This document shows, piece after piece, positions 45,628-56,955 of a stretch of 64,000 nt of DNA (positions within the stretch are counted from its first letter, which is position 1; the number at the start of each line of letters is the position of its first letter). The DNA is from Melitaea cinxia. Taxonomy: Eukaryota; Arthropoda; Insecta; Lepidoptera; Nymphalidae. Both the position numbers and the translations under genes were made by a program. The stretch lies in NCBI RefSeq assembly GCF_905220565.1, contig NC_059408.1:7936508-8000507 (forward strand). Reading direction: 5' to 3'. A model generated the notes under the pieces. The model had not been told where the DNA came from, did not search any database, and was given only the letters and a program-made list of their open reading frames with translations.

Positions 45628-45852
45628 GCATCTATACTAATATTATAAAGAGGAAAGATTTGGGTTTTTGCTTGTTTGCATTGAATAGGCAATCCACAAC
45701 TACTAAACCGATTTGAAATTTTTTTTTTACTGTTAGGAAGCTACACTGTCCGCGGGTGACATAGGCTATATTATATTTTCATAAAAATTAGGGGAAAAAG
45801 TTTGAAATTTTTGTTAAATACCCGTGCGAAGCCGGGGCGAAATTCTAGTTTG
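45628..45852 (+). repeat. Interspersed repeat ending in GTGCGAAGCCGGGGCG
   Basis: TCTATACTAATATTATAAAG, ACTACTAAACCGATTTGAAA, CGCGGGTGACATAGGCTATA and CCCGTGCGAAGCCGGGGCGA are blocks common in insect non-LTR-derived repeats. Confidence 0.6.
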
Positions 45853-46127
45853 GTATAGAATTCCACAGAAGACGCATATTATGAAAAAAAAGTTCGTTAT
45901 ATCTTTACTAAAACCCGAATGCAATTTTTAAATGACGCTATAATTATGTTATAATAAAACACTTACTAAATGTTTTAAAAAAATGGTAATTCTTTGTTTA
46001 CTTTTAAAAGTTCATTTTATTTAATGCTTGAAAGAAAAAATCTTATGTTTGAGCGTACATATATATCTACTGGTCGTCAATTATTTACTTCTAAAAAAGA
46101 AAAAAGATTTTCACACAGTAGTGTGAC

Positions 46128-46195
46128 AATAATATATAAATAAATATGTTTAACATAAACACACGATCGTCTGTTCCTAAGTTAAACAATTTATA
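46128..46195 (-). mobile_element. 3' fragment of SINE family B
   Basis: The inverse of this stretch reads GGAACAGACGATCGTGTG followed by an AT-rich tail, matching the end of the SINE at 30908-31140. The head is absent. Confidence 0.5.
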
Positions 46196-46508
46196 GAATA
46201 ACTAAAAGGTTTATCTCTGTAATGTATTTAGCGCTGAATAAAGCCGAATATTTCGCTCAGCAAAGCTTGTGTCGCCACATTTCAATTTAGGAAAGTAATT
46301 TTCGATGGGATCTTTGAATAACGAATTTAATTTAGGAAAACTAGTTCACCTCGACCCGGGCTCGCAAAATTCAATAAATAAATTATAGGAGACAATAATA
46401 ATATCTTTGTTAACCTTAATAATACTAACATGATACATTTATAGCACAATTTAGTAGAATAAAGACTTAAACATCGATAAATGTCTGAGTAATTAGGTAT
46501 CTGTGTGA

Positions 46509-46858
46509 TATTACGCCGCGTTGGCGCAACGGTTACAGCCATGGATTGTATCTGTTGCGCTGGCGGTTGCGGGTTCGATCCCCGCACATGACAAACATTT
46601 GTATTGGCCATACAGGTGTTTGCCGTGGTCTGGGTGTTTGTGAAGTCCTTGTGGGTCTCCCCACCGTGCCTCGGAGAGCACGTTAAGCCGTCAGTCCCAG
46701 TTGTTAACATGTACACCTGATAGCGATCGTTACTCATAATCATAATATATCCACCAACCCGCATTGGAGCAGCGTGGTGGATTAAGCTCTGATCCTTCTC
46801 CTACATGGCGAAAGAGGCTTATGCCCAGTAGTGAGATATGACAGGCTGAAGCGTGATA
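46509..46858 (+). mobile_element. SINE family A, full length
   Basis: The best copy in the window. A box region TTGGCGCAACGG, B box GGTTCGATCCC, then all shared body blocks in order (TTGCCGTGGTCTGGG, GCACGTTAAGCCGTC, GATAGCGATCGTTACTC, CAACCCGCATTGGAGCAGCG) and a 3' end GCCCAGTAGTGAGATATGAC. It can be used to define the others. Confidence 0.85.
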
Positions 46859-48109
46859 TTACAAGTTTTTAAGCTTTTAAAGTCATTAACACTATGATTT
46901 GTATGTCTGACGGGATGTATACCATGTTTGTTGTACATAGTCACGAGTAGGCACGTTAGTGACACGACTATCTCATACAGGCATGGCGTCCGTGGCTGTT
47001 TATATAATATATTTATATATTCCATTAAGCAAAGAACTAACTAACTAAAAATATATATAAAAATAAGTCATTACCTGCATTACTTGTTAAAAACAACGAA
47101 GTTACAAAACATTACAACAGAATTAAAGCGTCTACGCAGGTGAAACTGCGTGGGATATCTGGTTAAAAGTCAAGTTAGAAAAGTATATGACTAATCTATA
47201 AATAAATTATAAGAAAAGTATGGAAATATAATTTACCACTCTACATAACTGTGGGTCAGCAAATATTTGATTGACAACGTTAAACAAAATTTGTATTTAT
47301 TTAGTAGAAAAGACACACAATTAGTGCAGTATAAAAAAAACTCTATTGCCACTGCCAAGACTATAAATTTGCCTTGAATAAAGGGTTGTAAGAAGCGATA
47401 ATATAACTTAATTTGCCTGCATAAATTAAAAGTTAATTTCACACTTTGCTAAAAGAACTGCTTGCTATAAAATCTTCGCGTGCAGAGGTCGTCACAAGAG
47501 GCCGTTGCCCAGAATGCAACAATTAATAGCGACACAAACTATTTCCGGTACACCGAGACAAATTATAATTACTTCTTCGATTTTACATACACACCCCCTT
47601 TGATGTTTTTATACAAAATCCCGGTTACGACCGACTTAAAACAAATAGTACGGCTCACAAGCGATTATACGTTTGCGTTGAAACGATTTGAAACGGTGAT
47701 AGCTCTCTGAATTTTGCCGGCTTCTGTGTGGTCTCCTGACGCTTGAATTAAATTGTTTTAATAATATTTTGATTGCTGGTCAGTTGTGACAGGACATTAA
47801 TTAGTTGGAACGAAAACTTTAAATGATTTTTAATAAATTGTATTGTATTAATTGTGCAAAAAAAAACGACGTAACGGAACAAACGAAAAGAAGATTATTA
47901 AGAAAAAGTTATTGTAATGCTTATTATATACAATGTCAAAAACAAAATGATTTAAACTACTTTTTATGGAGTGAATTTTTAAAGTTTGGTCTATAAAAGT
48001 GTTTTATAGAACTAAGATTAAAAAGCCAAAATAAATAAATTAACATCTGTCAAGGAGTTTCATTTTTATTTGATAGTATTCAGCATGTAAGTACAGGTCT
48101 ACGATAATT
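46859..48109. other. Intergenic, no gene supported
   Basis: A 76-codon plus frame at 47480-47710 shows no recognisable motif. Confidence 0.4.
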
Positions 48110-48300
48110 TTGGATGCAGACAAGCGGTAGTACAGTCTCGCGCAGATGTGACATCCGTCGGGCCCACGTGAAAATCGATTTTCCACGCTACGCCAGCTGG
48201 CGCGAACGACAACTATAGACTACAAAAGCTTTGCCTTAACTCAAATTAAATCAACCCTATTACGAGGGAATAAAGTTTCATTATAAATGAAGGTAAGTTA
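48110..48300 (+). promoter_or_regulatory. GC-rich patch with palindrome and possible first exon
   Basis: CpG-rich sequence in AT-rich surroundings. It holds the palindrome AAAATCGATTTT inside CGTG...CCACG (48169-48189). ATGAAG directly followed by the donor GTAAGT is at 48287-48298. A tiny coding first exon of this form is common in insect secreted-protein genes, but I found no convincing second exon. Confidence 0.2.
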
Positions 48301-50253
48301 CAAACGCAAAACACTTCTGCTTTACTGTATGTACTATGAACGTTATAAGTTCCTTTGTTGATATTTTTAATGTTTCGCACATTGTTGGTGGGTGACGGAC
48401 CTACCGCGTTTGATCCGATTGCAGTCGTTATTTATGATTATTAGAATAGCGTGCCGACGGCGAATAATTAATTTTTACGTTCACTTCTTTATTGTTGTCG
48501 TGAAATTGATGATTGTTAATTGCAGTTTTTAGCAGTATAACATGACAGGAAGATGTTAGCGAATTAATAAGCACATCTTTAATATACTTTTTATACTCAT
48601 ATAACATTATGAATATTTTTATTTTGGCATTTTATATGCAAGAAAATATCCTTAATAAATTGATTTAGAGTTTTATTGTATATCAAATATGAACAGAAAA
48701 TTTAATAAAATCGGTGTATGTATTTTTTTTACCTGTACCTACTCATCTAATAAGTACATAATAGCTATTTTAAATTTTATTATTTTAAAATATGTTTATA
48801 TATCATCCAATTAAAATCTAATCTACTTTATTGACCTGAAATAAAAATTTATTTATTTATTTATTTCATTTTGTATTATAAGATTTAAAAAATCGTAAAA
48901 TTAAAGTAAATTTAAATTCTCAGTGACTATACTATTTAAATTGTTAACAAAAGTCTAGAATCTTTTAATTGCGCGCTAATAAATAATCAACACACGCTAT
49001 ATTATCGTAGCTATCTACTTTGTTGTAAACTTATTACGATTAATCTCGAACTACTCGATCACAATCTAAAGAATTTTAATTAAATTCAATATTATCTAAA
49101 TACAAAAAGAAAAAGTAACGTAATACCAGGTATCAGAAATAAACCTCTCCGGCACTTGATTGACGACTCAACAATGCACCGAGCGTTCTAAAACGTAGAA
49201 AGACTGATTACAACCACTCCGACGTCTCAGAAACGTCAAACTTTGATTGGTGATTCCCATGTGTAATACTAGTAGCCTTTCAACATAGTGGAGAGTCTTT
49301 TCGCTCGAAATAATGACTGACGGCACTCCGAGATCCATCATTGTCTGACCGAGGTCGCATAACAAAACAGCAAAGAAAAAACTTCACTCGAATGCTTCAA
49401 ATAAATTAAGTGAATTCGTTATTTACAGAATTAGAGGCGAGACTATCGATTAAGCACAGTTAAAATTAGTGTGATATAATTAGGCATATGACATGAACTC
49501 ACCGCCTATCATAATGGAACAAACGAACCATAGAATTGTGATATGACGGCGTATCAGACGCGTGTCGACCGTTGTAAGGTGAAGATGTGACCGCTCAATC
49601 GCACTACTGCCGCTAAATACCTGGATCTAATCACCATTTCTACACTCATTTTTAACACTTAATTTTACACGTATCTTAGCGTTATATGTACGATTTTACG
49701 GGTGACCCATTCAAGTAGACAATATGTCATAATAATAAGTCGAATACGAGTTATAGAAGCATAATCAATTAAGCAAATCATATAAACATCTGTTTAATGT
49801 AACATAAAAAGATGAATTGATTCAGTATATTTATACACATTTTTAATACATATATATTTGTACATGTTTCGTTACAAAAGGTATTTCACATGTAGTTATA
49901 ATATTCGAATAGCAAATGTGTGAGTGTAAAGACCTAAAAATAACTCAAACGAGTATCAAAATATTAAAAGCATATACATTTCTGACTTAAAATTAAAATA
50001 ATATATAGAAACCTGTTTAAACAAAAGATTAATATATCTTTTTAATATCTACACAATACACACACTATTTAATATAGATTTAACTATATAGATTTAACTT
50101 TAATGGAATAAAAAATTCATATGTCCACAATCTCTTATGGTTAAAATTAGTTCTACGTATATATTTCAGTATTGTAAAGGCTTATTTTCTATTTGTTTTA
50201 AGAGCTTCTAGTACAAACATGTTACAATATATCAAGTTAATTATATTCTTATA
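48301..50253. other. AT-rich DNA between the GC patch and the TTAA-flanked transposon
   Basis: A 65-codon minus frame at 49168-49365 is the only notable frame and has no motif support. Confidence 0.4.
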
Positions 50254-51536
50254 TTAAGGGGCTACCCGGCCGAATTTACTGTTTTTACATTCCTTATAGT
50301 ATGCTTGAACGTTGAATAAACAATAAAGTTCTAAAGACAATATTTTAGCTTGATAATTGATCTGTAATTGTGTCTACTGATATATTGAAAAATTTACCTT
50401 ATCACGAGAAAATGAATTTTTCGTGAACGCTTTTCTCGGTCTAAAATCCGTATAAACTCGCTAATTATGCAACGCATAGACATGAAACTTTAACCAGTAG
50501 TGAACAATGCATTACTCTTCAATACTGTCTGCCAATTTTTCAATTAAATAGATAATTTTTGAGAAATCTGTAATATTGAATTTCGTAAGTAAACCGGGCA
50601 AGCGGGTGTCTGCGCGGGCGACGAGGAGCATTCGCCTCTCGGCCGTTGTATGAGGAGCTTGTGTCGTTTGATGCGACGCGCGCGCATTTATTGTTTATTA
50701 TTTTATTTTTATTGACCCTACAATTTTGACATTTGTGTGATAGGACACTGTAGACACTTTAGTTTTACAAGTGAACGAAAGGACGCATTTACTTATTTGC
50801 TTGTGCAAATACTGTTTATTTAGTTTTATAAGCGAGCGAAAGGACGAAATAACTACCTATTTGTTTACTTGTGTAAATTGAATATGCCGAAAGTATCAAA
50901 AGTGAAATGATATCAGCAACAAAGGCTCACGGAAATAAAAATCGCAGTGTAAGTACTTAATTACGTACTGATTTTTTATCGTAATTTTATATTGTATTGT
51001 AAGTTTATTACAATGCAATAGAACGTATTAATAAAATTAATATAATATCAATTAAATTTACTAAAATTTACAATATAAATAATCATCTTATTATTTTATT
51101 TACAGAGCTCAAAGAAAAAGACAGGTACTACAACAACTCGATGGAAATATAGAAAACCAAGATTTAACTTCAGAAAATTGTCAACTTCGAACTTGCGATG
51201 TCACACAGTAAGTAAAATATGCTAAGAGTCACACCGCATTATTAGACACTTCCTGACTGGGCTTTGCGGACTTGGTGCGGTTATAAAAAAAGTAAATCGG
51301 TATGTGAACCCGACTGCTTAAATCGCTGTGAGTGATTTAAAATCAAGTCCAGTACTTAGTATAGGAATCTAGATTGAGTACTGGACTTGTTTATCTTTCT
51401 TTTCAGTTTTTATGCAGTCGGTTTTTATTTATTTCTTTTAATTTCCTTTTTTTACTTAGGATTAGTTTAAATGAAAAATGAGTACCTAGCCAGGAAGTGA
51501 CATTTTAATCGTAGGCATCGATTACGTAATAGTATA

Positions 51537-51600
51537 AGTTTTGTGTGTTATATGTATGTGTGTATGTAATTAATTATGTATGTATGTATGTATGTTATAT
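51537..51600 (+). repeat. TATG-rich simple repeat
   Basis: Interrupted GTAT/TATG units in intron 2 of the 50.9-53.0 kb gene remnant. Confidence 0.7.
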
Positions 51601-51834
51601 TGTGTATTCTTTTTGTCTTTATTCATATTATCTAATGAAATGACAGACCTACTTATAATCGACGAATAAAGTATTTGTATATGTATATTATTTATGAATG
51701 TATGTTTTAGTGTGTCAAACATACCTATATAGTACCAAAAAAAAATGCAGCAATAAGTGTACTAGTATTTGTTTGCGTGGATGTGTGTGTAGATATGTGT
51801 CTTTGTGTTATCTTCTTCTTCTTCTTCTTCTTCT

Positions 51835-51918
51835 TGATTAATGGCTTTCAATGTGCCAAATGAGCACAGATGATTTCGCCAATGTCACGTAGAATGGAGA
51901 ATACACGAAGGAGATTGA
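51835..51918 (+). repeat. Repeat pair member after a TTC microsatellite
   Basis: Same blocks as 41723-41810, preceded by (TTC)8 at 51811-51835. It lies in intron 3 of the Mutator-like/YqaJ gene remnant. Confidence 0.5.
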
Positions 51919-53074
51919 TCGGTGCGATTGTGTTATCTTAATTCAATGTGTACAAAATGTAAAATATGTTATTATCTTAGTAAATGTATATTTTTTTCTA
52001 GGACTACCTTCAAAAAAGTGCCACAAGGTCTAGATTTAACTACGCCTATGGCACATAAGAATAAGTTTGCAGAGTCAACTAATGGGTTTAATTCAACCTA
52101 TTGTCAGGGATTAGAAAGTGAAGAAAAAGAGGTATTTCCATTTTAGTTATCACTGTATTATTTTACCTTTCACATTTTCTTTCTGGTAAACAAATAAAAT
52201 ATGTGTTCAACTTTTTGTTCTCGATTCAGTTATTTTTTTAATTTCAGTATACTGTTACTACGGAACCGGAAGAAATTATATCCGATAAATACGTCGGAAG
52301 GAAGATTGTGGCCATATCTCAATTCAAAAATTACTCAACTTTTGTAAACATGGCCATCTAGCGTATTCATCGAATGATATAATACTAACAGGAGAAAATC
52401 AAAATAGTCTGATATCATTATTTACTTTTCAGTGTAAAATGTATAACGTAACTCTTACAATCGAAAATGATATCTGTGAAGACAATTATTTAAATTTGAA
52501 TGCATGTGCAGTAGCTGGTACCATCGCAATAGGATGTGGCCGGTCACAACTTGAAGAAGTGTTGTCAGCTATAAATTTGCCTAGTTTCACTGAAAATACA
52601 TACGACCACAATCACAAGGTTATTGGCAAACATCGTCATCTCATTGAGGTGAAATGTCCCATTACAGCGCATAGAATCGGCATAGACGAAGCTATTAGGA
52701 AGAAAAAAATAACCGTCTGGAAAATAAATAAGAATGGTCAATACCACATTAACAAAAATTGGTATTACCAAATTCAAGGTCAATTACATGTAACACAAAG
52801 CAAAAAATGTATATGTATATGCGGTATGGGGCAGTGAAAATGAATCGCTTAGAATCGAAATTATTAATAAAGACGATAATTTTTGGCAGAAGGAAATAAA
52901 ACAAAAGTTGACAAAATTCTATATTGACTGCATACTTCAAAAACTGATTGATCCGAACACATTATTTAAGAAATATACTCAAATAAAAGCAAAAATGTAA
53001 CCGATTCATATTTAAAAATAAAAATCACAATTTTAAATCAATGAGTGTATGTTTAATCATGTGTACTCAATATA

Positions 53075-53491
53075 ATAATTGTGTTTGCAGGCAAACGAAA
53101 AAAAACCGACTTCAGTTATATCGACAAGTAATAAAACGCAGGTAGACAAAAAATTAGTCAAGTAAATACGCATTATCAAAGATTACTCCAAAAGTTGTAA
53201 TCAGATCTCGATGAAATTTAAATGTGACCACATGATAAACATCGGTTTTCGACTAAATCAAAAATTGTCAAAATCGGTACATTAAAAAGTTATGCGGATT
53301 TTCGAGTTTTCCTCGATTTCTCTGGGATCCCATCATCAGATCCTAGTTTACTTATCATGGTACCACACCTAAGATATCTCCTTTCCAACAAAAAAAAGAA
53401 TTATCAAAATCGGTCGATAAACGACGAAGTTATCCCCGAACATACATAAAAAATATATACGGTCCTCCTCCTTTTTTGAAGTCGGTTAAAA
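53075..53491 (+). repeat. Repeat R4 inside the TTAA-flanked transposon
   Basis: Runs from ATTGTGTTTGCAGGCAAACG to TCCTTTTTTGAAGTCGGTT. It lies between the YqaJ end of the gene remnant and the right end of the transposon, so it inserted later. Confidence 0.75.
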
Positions 53492-54548
53492 AGAGTAGGA
53501 TTTTTTTTTATTTATTCGGCCCGCTGACTAGTGGTCTCTTTACAATCGACTATTTGGCTAGTCGGCCAAAGCTATAATCAGCACATCTATACTAATTAAA
53601 TTACTTACCAACAAATAGATATCCAGGTATTTCTTTTTAGTCCATCCCTAATTGCAAATTAACTCTGTAGCGTATTTAAATAATTTGCAAAGTTAGTATT
53701 CACATATATTTAGAAGTGAATTATAAATAAAATATATTTAGGTATTTTAATCTGTTTGCGTTATCAACTCTCGGCCTATAAAATCGATTGATGACTGCGC
53801 GTTGTAATAATACGCAACAAATCCGCTAGATGTCTTATTTTACCTCACGCGCTTAAATACGTAAAAGTTGTCAGGTGAAGAGCGGGAAGGGGGCGGTCAA
53901 GCGAGTTGAAACGCGCGAGGTCATTCAGATAGGGTACGCCCTTAAGTCGAAATATTTTTTCATATAGTGTAGGTATTGAACAAGTTGTTTATGTGTCTCT
54001 GAGGAGCAAAAGTCTCAGTTTCTATCAAGGAGCAGAAATTGAATCGTAAGCCACCACAGCGCTCTAATTTGTTCATGTTACAGGCATGTTACAGGCTTTT
54101 CCCGGGACATGCAGTCTTTTAGATATTTTTCGATTATTATTGCTAAACACGAGTTGAAATTTAAAAAAATTAAAAATTTGAATTTTCCTAGTGAAAATAA
54201 ATTCATATTATTTATAAGACAAACGTGTTCTATCTTTTTAGTCATCTCGACTCATGATATAGATCTAGCAATATGTATAGATGGACACTTACTACTATAT
54301 AATGTCTAATTTTATATAGGTAGGTATAACTACATTTTAGTGTACTGTTATAAATATTATTTGTACCCTTTTCCGCTCACCACGCGTGTATTTATGGATG
54401 TACTGTGTACAATACCTATTGTATTTTCTTACACATTTATTAATAAATTGTTTATTGGAGTTATCTCCCTAAGAAACTATATGTCCCTAAGAAACTATAT
54501 GTGGAGTACGAAATCGTATTAAACAGTAACGCTGATCATTGACGAGAC

Positions 54549-54569
54549 CTGAGAGAGAGAGAGAGAGAG
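54549..54569 (+). repeat. GA microsatellite
   Basis: About ten GA units, with a second short GAGAGAGA run at 54584-54595. Confidence 0.8.
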
Positions 54570-54607
54570 CGCAACGTCTATTGCGAGAGAGAGAAACATA
54601 TATTTAT

Positions 54608-54708
54608 TATACCTAAGGAGTAAACTCCAGTCGCGTGTCGGAGCTGACCCACATTTTTTTCATGGGCACTACCATCTTTCCCCTTTGTTAAAGTGCTTAA
54701 TGTGTTAC
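54608..54708 (-). repeat. Inverted copy of the CTGGAGTTTACTCCTTA repeat
   Basis: See 26891-26990. This copy is longer in the middle (GGGGAAAGATGGTAGTGCCC on the minus strand). Confidence 0.55.
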
Positions 54709-56136
54709 TTAATTAAAAATCTAATATAGAAATACAATTGAAGTAGTTATAACAAACTTAATATTATTATTTACGTCATTTACCTAATTAAGAATACGAT
54801 GATTTTTTTGTTAAACAACCTATACAACAATAATGTGTATGATATATACAAAAATTATACATATTTAGAAAACTGTTATTAATTTTAGTGAGCTAAGCAA
54901 ACAGATGTGGAGATTGGACTATAAATTTCAAACTATTATTTCGATACTCCCCAGTCAACTCTAAAAGTCAACCCCTACACTATTCCCCTCACAACGAGGC
55001 GTAACTGAATAGCGTTGCCATTACAAACCCAACTAAATAAATTTTCACCCCACGTAAATATAAATCGCCAAAAGTAAATACAACGCTACCATTATTGCCC
55101 TGATTATTTGTTTGCCGCTGACGTGACGCTTAGCCGCCATTTTGATTTTTATCTTTTTATTGCTACTACAAAAGTTATGGCCAGTATGAAATATTGTTTT
55201 GTGCTCGATATTTTTAGAGGGGAACGAGAGGTGTTATTTAAAATAATGGGTAATATTTTTTTTATATTTAATAACAGCTACATTGTTATAATATGTATGT
55301 GTAACTATTATCCTAATAACGATACATTATTTCCATCAAGTAATATTCGTTCAAGAAATATCTTGAACAGAATTTTATTGCATATTTCAAAAGAAAAAGC
55401 TATGTTGACTTTGGAATCAATATGTTTCAGTGTCAACATTGTAATGAAAATTCTTCGACATTTTCCTCTGTAACCCCCTTTGACATTGACACCATTGCTT
55501 AGAGAGAGAGGGAAATCGATGTGACCTTGTTTCTGCTACTCTCTATTGAGTGAGGGTTTGCACGTAACATGTTAATAGGATTATTATTATATTACTTTTT
55601 TGTAATTTATGTGATAAATAAAATTATTTTTATTATATGTCTAATTTAATTAGAAGTTAAATCTTTTCACGGCATCTCTATTTTTATCATATTATTGCAT
55701 AACATCAAAATTAAAGCCTATTAGTCCATAAAAACGATGCGACAGAAAATACATGTCTACGTATGAAATACGTAAAGTAATGCGTTAATAATAATAATCA
55801 TAGTGTTTAAGTCATAAAGAAAATCAAATCTGAAAGTAAATAACACCCAAACAAGTAATTGAATCGTAGACAGAGTAATAGTTTACTCTCTCGATTACAG
55901 CCATATATTAAAAAATTAAAGTTTTCGATTAAATAAATCAAACTATAAAGCCAAAACATAAATTGACGATTGCCATTCGTGTCGATACAGTAAATGGTGG
56001 TATAGTATACTATTATAAAGGTTCTTTTTTAAAGGTTCACAACTTTGAGTTGGAAACATTGCTTTATTTGACAACCTATTTAAATGCTTAGTTAGGTAAG
56101 TTTGACATTTCATTATAGATAGACCAAGAAGCTTAT

Positions 56137-56247
56137 AAAACTTCTTGGGATAGACTTACACCAGAGCAACGCTTGCAAGTTGTTGAAATTTTCTACCGAA
56201 ATAATTGTTCTTTTTCGGGTATATTAGCAACGGATGGAGCGAAATAA
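56137..56247 (+). pseudogene. Fragment resembling the N-terminal HTH of mariner-like transposases
   Basis: A short frame reads SWDRLTPEQRLQVVEIFY then RNNCSFSG and meets a stop near 56247. The LTPEQRLQVVEIFY pattern is common at the start of mariner/IS630-type insect transposases and related helix-turn-helix repeats. No catalytic part follows and I found no inverted ends. Confidence 0.5.
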
Positions 56248-56623
56248 AAGGTTCTAATATTGGATTAATTGCGTTGTTTTTATTTTTACTTTTGGCGCTA
56301 TACAAAAATGGATAATCGCCTTGACCGGCACACAGAGAGAGAGTTGCCATCCATAAAATTAAATTACCAACCACCAAAACTATTATAATTAAAATATTAA
56401 TGTTGACACATTCTTACAAATATTCAATAGTTCTGTTCGTCAAACCTATCGTCGATGTTCATGATTGCATATTTAAACATTAATGTCATAAAATGTTCTA
56501 TCCAATAAAGCCCGTTTCATTGACATTAAAAATAAATTTCTCTGCTTTATTATGGTATAAACTTGTGTAAGTCAAAAAAATCACCTTTACTTTTAATTAT
56601 ACCTGATATAAGCAGCTAAATAA

Positions 56624-56955
56624 GGTGTGCTGTGTGGCTACGGCACTAAAGAATTTAGCTACCCCCTCTCTTCCCGTGGGTGTCGTAAGAGGCGACTAAG
56701 GGATAACAAGGTTCCACAAACACCTTGGAACTTAAGAAGCCGACCGATGGCGGATAACCATCCAACTGCTGGCTTTGAAATACACAGGCCGAAGACGGGC
56801 AGCAGCGTCTACGGTGCGACAAAGCCAGTACTGCGGTCACCAACCCGCCTGCCCAGCGTGGTGACTATAGGCAAAACACATGAGTTCACGTTATTTTTGG
56901 CGTAAACTTGTGGAGGCCTATGTCCAGCAGTGGACTGTATAGGCTGTAATGATAA
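56624..56955 (+). repeat. Repeat R3
   Basis: Complete copy from GTGTGCTGTGTGGCTACGG to AGTGGACTGTATAGGCTG. Same block order as at 5953-6282. Confidence 0.8.

Larger units (their letters stand above)
50884..53000 (+). pseudogene. Spliced gene remnant: Mutator-like transposase start fused to YqaJ-type nuclease end
   Basis: Four exons with matching phases: 50884-50948 (MPKVSK start), 51106-51207, 52002-52131 and 52248-53000. Exon 4 holds LNFCKHGHLAYSS and LFTFQCKMYNVTLT, then CAVAGTIAIGCGRSQLEEVL, features of the Mutator-like transposase domain of arthropod proteins. At about 52625 it jumps to HLIEVKCP, IDEAIRKKK and YYQIQGQLHVT, the catalytic core of YqaJ/lambda-exonuclease-like proteins (E and K of EVK), ending with FWQKEIKQKLTKFY. 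Several hundred residues that normally separate the two parts are missing. Lesions: in-frame TGA 50908-50910, a frameshift between 52315 and 52340, and another near 52810 (the end continues as VYAVWGSEN, stop TAA 52998-53000). Introns are retained, so it did not arise by retrocopying. Confidence 0.7.
50258..53941 (+). mobile_element. 3.7-kb TTAA-flanked DNA transposon carrying a Mutator-like/YqaJ gene
   Basis: Left end GGGGCTACCCGGCCGAAT and the inverse of the right end GGGCGTACCCTATCTGAAT are short imperfect inverted repeats. Each is directly flanked by TTAA (50254-50257 and 53942-53945). The subterminal zones are GC-rich (50590-50690 and 53875-53935) in otherwise AT-rich DNA. A spliced gene remnant (50884-53000) occupies the middle, and a copy of repeat R4 (53075-53491) has inserted near the right end. 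TTAA duplications are made by Kolobok and piggyBac elements. Lack of a CCC-type piggyBac end and the protein type make Kolobok-like the better guess. Confidence 0.55.
53946..56136. other. Intergenic, no gene supported
   Basis: A 121-codon plus frame at 55108-55473 follows GTGACGCTTAGCCGCCATTT, but it is rich in Ile, Phe and Asn as expected by chance in AT-rich DNA. Confidence 0.4.

Noticed and set aside
46540..46580. True tRNA gene
   Set aside because: A and B box-like motifs are present but no full cloverleaf closes, and the head continues into a SINE body shared with six other copies.
56627..56905. 92-codon frame starting MLCGYGTKEFSYPLSSRGC
   Set aside because: Translation of repeat R3; the same words appear in the other R3 copies with frame breaks.
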